The notes beneath the pieces are model-generated. The model had not been told where the DNA came from. It did not search any database and worked only from the letters and a program-made list of their open reading frames with translations. The position numbers and the translations under genes were made by a program. This document shows, in pieces, positions 5,085 to 11,574 of a stretch of 15,135 nucleotides of DNA (its first letter is position 1; the number at the start of each line of letters is the position of its first letter). The stretch spans positions 1 through 15,135 of the forward strand of contig SFHQ01000037.1 in assembly GCA_004556345.1 (NCBI GenBank), read 5' to 3'. The stretch is from Clostridiales bacterium (GTDB lineage Bacteria > Bacillota > Clostridia > Oscillospirales > Oscillospiraceae).

Positions 5085-7289
5085 ATGAAGAAAACCCTGT
5101 CCCGCTCCCTCTCTCTCCTGCTGGCCGTCGTGTTGGCAGTGAGCCTGACCCTGCCCGCGGCAGCGACTTTCCCGATCACGCTAGATCAGTCCAAAGCAAC
5201 GATCGCGCCCAAAGACAGCATCACGCTGACCGCTACTTTGTCCAGCGAGTATGCCAACAAGAGCATCACTTGGGAGTCCAGCGATAAAACTGTTGCGGAA
5301 GTTTCTAATACCAACAGCAAAAAGAAAACCGCTACGATCACAGCAAAGGCAGAAGGCTATGCTACCATTACCGCCTCTGTCGGCAATGTAAAGGCCTCTT
5401 GCGACGTGACCGTCGCCAAGAGCAAGGTCACCAGCCTGACCCTGGACCCCGCCGGTCCTGAAGTCTTGCCCATCGGCAAGACCCGTACCCTCACTGCTAA
5501 GGCCAACTATTCCAACGGCACCACCGGCGCCGTGGACGTGACCTGGTCCTCCACCAACACCGCCGTGGCCGCCGTCTCCAAGAAGGGCGAGGTCACCGCC
5601 GTGGCCGAGGGCACTGCGACCATCATGGCCCTGTATCAGGACAGCAGCAGCGATTCCGCCGTCTCCGCCACCTATCAGGTCACGGTGAGCAAAAACGCCA
5701 CCACCTCCAAGGACGACGTGCTGGCCCTCTCCGCCACCACCGTGAACACCAACGCCGGGCTGTTTGTGGAGTCCGCCGTGAAGGCCCCCGCCGTCACCGT
5801 GAAGAACGGCACCACAGACGTGACCGAGGCCTACAACATCACCTACCTCTGGACTGACGCCAGCAAGAAGGAGCTGGGGAAAGACGCTACGCTGCTTCTC
5901 CAGCCCACCACCCAGGCCGACCTGCTCCTGACCTGCACCGTCACCGCCGCCAGCAAGACCGACTCCACCCAGATCCTCACCGGCACCTGTACTTACGGCG
6001 TCAAGGTCTACCCCAGCACCAGCCTGGGCGGCGTCCACTCCGTGGCCGAGGGGGCCGTGACGCTGAACAAGCTCATGGACCTGCAGAACAAGGTCTCCGT
6101 GATCGACCAGCTCATCAAGGGCGACGACACCGGCATGGCCCAGCCCATCGCCGGGCTGACCCATGTGGTCTTTGACACCAACACCATCACCGGCAGCGAC
6201 GCGGGCACCCTCTCCGCCAAGAACGGCAGCGAGTACTACGCCAGCACCACCGCCGATGGCGACCACCTGGCCGACGTGACCTTCACCCCCCTGAAGAAGG
6301 GGACCTTCGCCATCAACTTCTTAGCCTACGGCGACAAGGTCTATTACGGCCGCCTGGAGGTCCTGGTCGATGACGCCGCCGTCACGCCCCCCACCCCCGG
6401 CGACGATGTGCGCCAGTGCGACAGCACCGGCTTCACCTTTGCCGGCTCTGATTTCTACCGGGACTCCGACACCGACCCCGTGGCCGCCGTGGTCTTCGGC
6501 AAGCCCTCCGCCGGTCACCTTCTGCGGAACCTGTCCCACGGCATCGGCACCGCCGACGACGGGGATAAGTATTACACCAACTCCGCCAGCCAGGGGGACT
6601 ACCACGTCTCCACCCTGAGCTATCTCCCCGACGCAGGCTACATGGGCCAGGCCACCATCCCCGTGACCTACATCACCGCCGCCGGCATCGAGACCACCGG
6701 CGTGATCAAGGTCTCCGTCAGCACAAAGACCGACTCCGCCCAGTTCAAGGACGTAACGCGCAGCAACGTGGGCACCTGGGCCGCCGACGCCGTGGACTTT
6801 GCCTATCACTTCGGCCTCGTCAGCGGCGTGAGCAAGACCGAGTTTGCCCCCAACAGCCCCATGACCCGCGCCCAGCTGGTCACCGTCCTCTATCGCGCCG
6901 CCGGCAGCCCCTCGGTCACCGTCAGCACCAACTTTGAGGATCTTGACGTCGGCTCCTACTATTACAGTGCCGTGGTCTGGGCCAATGTCAACGGTATCGT
7001 CAACGGCACGTCTGACACCACCTTCTCCCCGGACAGCCGGCTCACCCGCCAGCAGCTGGCCGCCATCCTCTATCGGTATGCCAGAGCCTTCGGCGGGGAT
7101 ACGTCCTACATCGGCAACCTCAGCCACTTCACCGACCGGCACCAAGTAGACTCCTATGCCACCACCCCCATGATCTGGGCCGTGAGCCACGAGATCATCT
7201 CCGGCACCAGCGACACCACCCTCTCCCCCTTGTCCACCGCAACGCGGGCCCAGGTGGTGGTCATCCTCCACCGGTACCTGACCGATTGA
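5085..7289 (+). CDS. Secreted S-layer-homology protein with Big_2 Ig-like domains
   Basis: This is a 734-residue surface protein. The start at 5085 follows GAAGAGGTG and opens a classic signal peptide (MKKTLSRSLSLLLAVVLAVS, cleavage probably after AAA near 27); the frame is open further upstream but lacks a ribosome site and runs through the promoter. Two bacterial Ig-like Big_2 domains follow, about 30-111 (ITWESSDKTVAEVS) and 114-202 (VTWSSTNTAVAAVS, GEVTAVAEGTATI). Residues 211-310 look like another beta-sandwich, and 310-550 are unassigned. Three C-terminal SLH repeats lie at about 554-615, 617-675 and 682-734, each with the FxD ... WA ... GxxxT-x-FxP ... TRxQ pattern. SLH domains anchor proteins non-covalently to pyruvylated wall polymers. 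The Big_2/SLH layout suggests a structural or adhesive role; no catalytic domain was seen. The first Big_2 domain has lower-GC codons than the rest. Confidence 0.9.
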   Translation: MKKTLSRSLSLLLAVVLAVSLTLPAAATFPITLDQSKATIAPKDSITLTATLSSEYANKSITWESSDKTVAEVSNTNSKKKTATITAKAEGYATITASVGNVKASCDVTVAKSKVTSLTLDPAGPEVLPIGKTRTLTAKANYSNGTTGAVDVTWSSTNTAVAAVSKKGEVTAVAEGTATIMALYQDSSSDSAVSATYQVTVSKNATTSKDDVLALSATTVNTNAGLFVESAVKAPAVTVKNGTTDVTEAYNITYLWTDASKKELGKDATLLLQPTTQADLLLTCTVTAASKTDSTQILTGTCTYGVKVYPSTSLGGVHSVAEGAVTLNKLMDLQNKVSVIDQLIKGDDTGMAQPIAGLTHVVFDTNTITGSDAGTLSAKNGSEYYASTTADGDHLADVTFTPLKKGTFAINFLAYGDKVYYGRLEVLVDDAAVTPPTPGDDVRQCDSTGFTFAGSDFYRDSDTDPVAAVVFGKPSAGHLLRNLSHGIGTADDGDKYYTNSASQGDYHVSTLSYLPDAGYMGQATIPVTYITAAGIETTGVIKVSVSTKTDSAQFKDVTRSNVGTWAADAVDFAYHFGLVSGVSKTEFAPNSPMTRAQLVTVLYRAAGSPSVTVSTNFEDLDVGSYYYSAVVWANVNGIVNGTSDTTFSPDSRLTRQQLAAILYRYARAFGGDTSYIGNLSHFTDRHQVDSYATTPMIWAVSHEIISGTSDTTLSPLSTATRAQVVVILHRYLTD

Positions 7290-7345
7290 GTCACTTTTTC
7301 CCAGAGAAACCCGGAAAACTCCCAAAAAACAACCAAGAACCGACC

Positions 7346-7374
7346 AAAACCGCCGCGGACCCCGCGGCGGTTTT
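7346..7374 (+). terminator. Intrinsic terminator after the SLH gene
   Basis: CCGCCGCGG (7350-7358), loop ACC, and CCGCGGCGG (7362-7370) form a perfect 9-base GC stem, extended by AAAA/TTTT on either side. The TTTT at 7371-7374 is a short U-tract. It separates the SLH transcription unit from the topoisomerase cluster. Being nearly symmetric, it could also work on the other strand. Confidence 0.85.
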
Positions 7375-7387
7375 GCTGTGCCAGCGC

Positions 7388-7417
7388 TTGACAGAGAGGC
7401 GAGGCATGGCTTATGAT
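7388..7417 (+). promoter_or_regulatory. Promoter of the topoisomerase gene cluster
   Basis: A perfect TTGACA (7388-7393) is followed by an 18-base spacer and TATGAT (7412-7417, 5 of 6 consensus). The transcription start would be near 7424, about 34 bases before the ATG at 7458. No other clear promoter was seen before 14545 on this strand, so it may serve all five genes. Confidence 0.75.
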
Positions 7418-7457
7418 TAGAAAATAAACAAGCAATTTACAGAACAAGGAGAACCCC

Positions 7458-9443
7458 ATGGCAAAACGCAAACAGGAATACGGCAACGAGTCCATCTCCA
7501 TGCTGGAGGGGGCCGACCGCGTCCGCAAACGGCCGGGGGTGATCTTCGGCTCCGACGGGCTGGAGGGCTGCGAGCACGCCGTGTTCGAGATCCTCTCCAA
7601 CGCCATCGACGAGGCCCGCGAGGGCTTCGGCAAGGAGATCGTCGTCACCCACTTCCGGGATGGCCGCATCCAGGTCGAGGACTTCGGCCGGGGCTGCCCG
7701 GTGGACTGGAACGAAAAAGTCGGCAAGTACAACTGGGAGCTGGTCTTCTGCGAGCTGTACGCCGGCGGAAAATATGACAACAACGGCGGCGACAACTACG
7801 AATACTCCCTGGGTCTCAACGGCCTGGGCGCCTGCGCCACCCAATACACTGCCCGCTTCATGGACGTCATCGTCCGCCGGGACGGCAAACGCTATGACCT
7901 CCACTTTGAAAAGGGCCAGCTCATCGGCGAGATGAAGGTCTCCCCCGCCGACCGGAAAAAGACCGGCACCACCATCACCTGGCTGCCCGACTTAGAGGTC
8001 TTCACCCAGACCGACATCCCCGACGAGTATTTCAAAGACGTCCTGCACCGCCAGGCCGTCGTGAACGCCGGCATCACCTTCCGCTTCAAGACCCAGGCCG
8101 AGCGCGGCTTTGACGAGACGACCTACGTCTACGAAAACGGCATTGCCGACTATGTGGCCGAGCTGGCCGGAGAACACGCCCACACCCCCATCCAGTTCTG
8201 GACCGGCGAACGGGTGGGCCGGGACCGGCCGGACAAGCCCGACTATAAAGTCAAGCTCTCCTGCGCCTTCTGCTTCTGCCCGGCAGCGCATACCATCGAG
8301 CATTACCACAACTCCTCCTGGCTGGAGCACGGCGGCGCCCCCGAAAAGGCCATGCGCTCGGCCTTCCTCTCCGCCATGGATGGGTGGCTCAAGCAAAACG
8401 GCAAATACAACAAGACCGAGGCCAAGATCACCTGGCCCGACGTCCAGGAGACCCTCATCTTCGTCTCCAACGACTTCTCCACCCAGACCTCTTACGAGAA
8501 CCAGACCAAAAAGGCCGTCAACAACCGCTTCATCCAGGAGAGCATGACGGATTTCCTCCGGGAGCACCTGCAAATTTTCCTCATCGAAAACCCCCAGGCC
8601 GCCGAGGAAGCCGCCCGGCAGATCCTCGTCAGCAAGCGCAGCCGCGAGGCCGGGGAAAAGGCCCGCCTGTCCATCAAGAGCAAGAGCCTGGCCGGCAGCG
8701 TGGACATCGCCAACCGGGTGCAGAAGTTCGTGGACTGCCGCACCAAAGATGTCTCCCGCCGGGAGCTGTACATCGTGGAGGGCGACTCCGCCCTTGGCTC
8801 CGTGAAGCTGGGCCGGGACGCCGAGTTCCAGGGCATCATGCCCGTCCGTGGCAAGATCCTGAATTGCCTCAAGGCCGACTACGGCAAGATCTTCAAGAGC
8901 GAGATCATCACGGACCTGCTCAAGGTCATGGGCTGCGGCGTCGAGGTCCACGACAAGCACAACAAGGACCTCTCCCTGTTTAACCTCGACAATCTCCGCT
9001 GGAACAAGATCGTCATCTGCACCGACGCCGACGTGGACGGCTACCAGATCCGCACCCTGATTTTAACCATGCTCTGGCGGCTCACCCCCACCCTCATTCA
9101 AGAGGGCTACGTCTACATCGCCGAGTCTCCCCTCTACGAGATCGCCTCCGGCGGCAAGACCTGGTTTGCCTACTCCGAAAAGGAAAAGGCGGACATCCTC
9201 ACCGAGCTGGACGGCAAGAAAGCCACCCTCCAGCGCTCCAAGGGCCTGGGCGAGAACGACCCGGAGATGATGTGGATGACCACCATGAACCCGGACTCCC
9301 GCCGCCTCATCCGCGTCATGCCCACCGAAGCGGAAGCCACTGCGCGGGTCTTCGACCTCCTCCTCGGCGAAAACGCCCAGGGCCGAAAAGAACACATCGC
9401 GGAAAACGGCTACAAATACCTCGACCTGGCCGACATTTCTTAA
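7458..9443 (+). CDS. Type IIA DNA topoisomerase, B (ATPase/TOPRIM) subunit, divergent GyrB/ParE
   Basis: The 661-residue protein fits GyrB/ParE, the ATP-driven half of gyrase or topoisomerase IV, which alters DNA supercoiling or unlinks chromosomes. GHKL ATPase motifs: E44 in FEILSNAIDEA, DFGRGCPVD (75-83), AGGKYD (102-107) and GLNGLGA (119-125, where most members have GLHGVGA). The transducer lysine is K351 in QTK. TOPRIM: EGDSALGS from E441 (most have EGDSAGGS), PVRGKILN, and CTDADVDG with D523 and D525. KGLGE starts at 595. The catalytic residues are present, so the enzyme should be active. The substitutions place it in a divergent group I associate with Clostridia. Its partner A subunit is 2.1 kb downstream. 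Whether it is gyrase or topoisomerase IV cannot be told here. AAGGAG lies 6 bases before the start. Confidence 0.92.
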   Translation: MAKRKQEYGNESISMLEGADRVRKRPGVIFGSDGLEGCEHAVFEILSNAIDEAREGFGKEIVVTHFRDGRIQVEDFGRGCPVDWNEKVGKYNWELVFCELYAGGKYDNNGGDNYEYSLGLNGLGACATQYTARFMDVIVRRDGKRYDLHFEKGQLIGEMKVSPADRKKTGTTITWLPDLEVFTQTDIPDEYFKDVLHRQAVVNAGITFRFKTQAERGFDETTYVYENGIADYVAELAGEHAHTPIQFWTGERVGRDRPDKPDYKVKLSCAFCFCPAAHTIEHYHNSSWLEHGGAPEKAMRSAFLSAMDGWLKQNGKYNKTEAKITWPDVQETLIFVSNDFSTQTSYENQTKKAVNNRFIQESMTDFLREHLQIFLIENPQAAEEAARQILVSKRSREAGEKARLSIKSKSLAGSVDIANRVQKFVDCRTKDVSRRELYIVEGDSALGSVKLGRDAEFQGIMPVRGKILNCLKADYGKIFKSEIITDLLKVMGCGVEVHDKHNKDLSLFNLDNLRWNKIVICTDADVDGYQIRTLILTMLWRLTPTLIQEGYVYIAESPLYEIASGGKTWFAYSEKEKADILTELDGKKATLQRSKGLGENDPEMMWMTTMNPDSRRLIRVMPTEAEATARVFDLLLGENAQGRKEHIAENGYKYLDLADIS

Positions 9444-9463
9444 AAAGTACATACACCAAGCAG

Positions 9464-9485
9464 GGGCCGCAGACCCCTGCGGCCC
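9464..9485 (+). promoter_or_regulatory. Hairpin between topoisomerase B gene and the secreted-protein gene
   Basis: GGGCCGCAG (9464-9472), loop ACCC and CTGCGGCCC (9477-9485) form a perfect 9-base stem 30 bases before the next start codon. No T-run follows, so it is not a standard terminator. It could be an RNA-stability or processing element, or a partial attenuator. Confidence 0.5.
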
Positions 9486-9515
9486 GCCCCGCCCCTGACC
9501 GAAAGGAGCCATCCC

Positions 9516-11195
9516 ATGAAGAAACTACTGGCGACCCTGCTCACCATGACCATGCTCGGCAGCGTCTCCGTCCCGGCCCTGGCCGCCGAGCAGCCCGCCG
9601 ACACCAGCGGCAGCGCCAACACCACCTATCCCGCCGACGAAGCCAACACCCCCTATGACCAGGGCTACGACGACGGCTACAAGCTCGGCTATGAAAAAGG
9701 CGAAGCCCTCTGCAAGCAGGACATCGACGCAGGCACCGTCACCTATTCCCCCGACTACAACTACAGCGAGGGCAGCGAGACCTATGAAGACGGCCTGACC
9801 GACGGCACCATCGACGGCATGGACGACGGCTACACCGCCACCTTCGAGTACCACTACCACATGGACTACTGGACCGCCGTGGAGCTGCTGGACAAGGGCG
9901 GCACCGTCGGCCAGATCAACGTGCTGGTCGATCAAACCTGCCTGAACTTTGGCAATGGCCCCTGGCCCGCGCTCTTCGAGGGCACGACCATGGTCCCCGT
10001 CCGCACCGTGATGGAAGCCCTGGGGGCCAACGTGGCTTACGCCCAGACCGCAAAGACCATCACCATCACCAAGGGCGACACCGTTATCACCCTCACCCTG
10101 GGCAGCCCCCAGGCAAGCGTCGAGAAGGACGGCAAGACCGAGACGGCCACCCTCCCCAAGGCCCCCTACATCGCCCAGGCCGGCGGTGTGTACAGCACCA
10201 TGGTCCCCGTCCGCTTCGTCAGTGAGGCCTGGGGTACCACCGTCCTGTGGGATGATGACCACCGCACCGTGGTCCTGGCCGACACCGCCGGTCTCATCGC
10301 CGAAATGGACCAGAACTTTACCATTTTCAACCAGATTTTACAGGCCCAGCAGCAGACCTTCGCGGGCAAAAAGCTCGTCCAGACCATGCAGGCCACCGGC
10401 CAGCTGACCCTGTATGACGAAGCAGGCAAAGCCACGGACTACGCCGTCTCCGCCGAGGCCAAGACCTACTCCGACGGCAAGGCCCAGCGGATGCAGGCCA
10501 CCCTGAACATGGAGTCCGCCCTGAAAGCCTTGGCCAAGACCCATCCGGAAATTCTGGATCAGGTCCAGGTCAGCTTAGGCACGCTTCTCCGGACCGACCT
10601 CAAGAGCATCCCCGTGGACTTCCTGGTGGACGAAACCGGTGGTTGCTACCTAAGCACCCCCCTGCTTCACCTGTTCTTCCCCCAGCTCTTTGCGGAAGCC
10701 AGCTGGTTCCACGTCACGGACCTGGACCCCACCGTTCTCTCCCTGGCCCAGAAGGGCGGCAGCATCGGCGAGATCCTCTCCCAGAGCGTTGCCAGCGTCA
10801 GCCCCTTTGACTATTACGACACGTTAGCACAGTCCGCCAAGGCCATGAGCGCCCTCTTCCGGGACGACCTGGCCCAGAAGGGCGGCAACACCTACACCTG
10901 GAAGCTCAACAACGCCGTCCTCAACGGTCTCCTGGGCGTCACCGACGACAACGGCATCACCGACGGTGCGTTGGAGGACACAATGGTCCTCGACGGCTTC
11001 CTCACCACAGACACCAAGGGCAACGCCACCGTTCAGCTCTCGATGGACCTCAAGACCGGCGACCAGCCCCAGGAGCGCATCGGCCTGCGCTTCCGCCTGA
11101 CCCAGAGCACCTCTACCACCAGCACCCTGCCCTCCCTGACCCTGCCGGAGGGGGCGGATGTGCAGGAGTTTATGGGCGTCGGCTCTGTTCTCTGA
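9516..11195 (+). CDS. Secreted protein with copper-amine-oxidase N-like domain
   Basis: The 559-residue protein begins with a signal peptide (1-24, ending PALA-AEQ). Residues 47-106 are rich in Tyr, Gly and Asp, with YDQGYDDGYKLGYEKG at 47-62 and EDGLTDGTIDGMDDGY at 91-106. Residues 134-257 match the copper amine oxidase N-terminal domain family (Cu_amine_oxidN1), a beta-rich stalk domain common in Clostridia and unrelated to oxidase activity. The hallmark MVPVR-x-V-x-EA-x-G occurs twice (from 159 and 219), followed by V-x-WDDDHRTVVL. Residues 258-559 are unassigned; they contain alternating strands and a TLNMESALKALAK-type helix, and may form a lipoprotein-like beta fold (speculative). GAAAGGAG precedes the ATG. 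Its location between topoisomerase genes is unusual for an exported protein. Confidence 0.82.
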   Translation: MKKLLATLLTMTMLGSVSVPALAAEQPADTSGSANTTYPADEANTPYDQGYDDGYKLGYEKGEALCKQDIDAGTVTYSPDYNYSEGSETYEDGLTDGTIDGMDDGYTATFEYHYHMDYWTAVELLDKGGTVGQINVLVDQTCLNFGNGPWPALFEGTTMVPVRTVMEALGANVAYAQTAKTITITKGDTVITLTLGSPQASVEKDGKTETATLPKAPYIAQAGGVYSTMVPVRFVSEAWGTTVLWDDDHRTVVLADTAGLIAEMDQNFTIFNQILQAQQQTFAGKKLVQTMQATGQLTLYDEAGKATDYAVSAEAKTYSDGKAQRMQATLNMESALKALAKTHPEILDQVQVSLGTLLRTDLKSIPVDFLVDETGGCYLSTPLLHLFFPQLFAEASWFHVTDLDPTVLSLAQKGGSIGEILSQSVASVSPFDYYDTLAQSAKAMSALFRDDLAQKGGNTYTWKLNNAVLNGLLGVTDDNGITDGALEDTMVLDGFLTTDTKGNATVQLSMDLKTGDQPQERIGLRFRLTQSTSTTSTLPSLTLPEGADVQEFMGVGSVL

Positions 11196-11248
11196 GCCGC
11201 AGCAAATGTATCCCCTCGATCGGCAGGAAAAGAAAGGAAGTCTGATCT

Positions 11249-11464
11249 ATGGATAACAGACAAGGCAGAAAAACCGGCTGGACCATCATTGGCTGCGGCT
11301 GCGTGTTCATCATCCTCTCCAAGCTCTGGATCGGTCTGCTCATGGCCGCCCTGGGCATCCTCCTCATCTGCATTGCCGGGCGCTGCCCCCACTGCGGCAA
11401 GATCTTGCTGCTGGTGTCCCCCAACGCCACGCAATGCCCCAAATGCCACAAGCCGCTGCAATGA
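11249..11464 (+). CDS. Small membrane protein with C-terminal CxxC pair (zinc-ribbon-like)
   Basis: This 71-residue protein has two probable membrane segments (about 10-24 and 26-43) and then a short tail with CPHC (46-49) and CPKC (63-66), a spacing that suggests a treble-clef or ribbon zinc site. AGAAAGGAAG (11231-11240) lies 8 bases before the ATG. The gene is 53 bases after the secreted-protein gene and 110 bases before the topoisomerase A gene, all on the same strand, so co-transcription is likely. I know no function for it. Short TM-plus-CxxC proteins often act as assembly or sensing factors, but nothing here proves that. Confidence 0.68.
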   Translation: MDNRQGRKTGWTIIGCGCVFIILSKLWIGLLMAALGILLICIAGRCPHCGKILLLVSPNATQCPKCHKPLQ

Positions 11465-11491
11465 CGGCTCCCACTGACACACAGCGCAACC

Positions 11492-11518
11492 ACCGGCGGG
11501 CCGCATCGGTCCGCCGGT
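11492..11518 (+). promoter_or_regulatory. Strong hairpin upstream of the topoisomerase A gene
   Basis: ACCGGCGGGCCG (11492-11503), loop CAT and CGGTCCGCCGGT (11507-11518) pair over 12 bases with one G-U. It ends 37 bases before the AAGGAGG site (11556-11562). There is no U-tract, so it is probably a processing, stability or attenuation element rather than a terminator. Confidence 0.55.
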
Positions 11519-11574
11519 CGCCTGTCACGGCACCACCGTTCCCCCGCAGGGACGCAAGGAGGTAATCACAGGTT

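Noticed and set aside
5181..7325. Two long minus-strand frames under the SLH gene
   Set aside because: Gly/Val/Asp repeats made by complementing GCC/ACC/GTC codons; no start signal.
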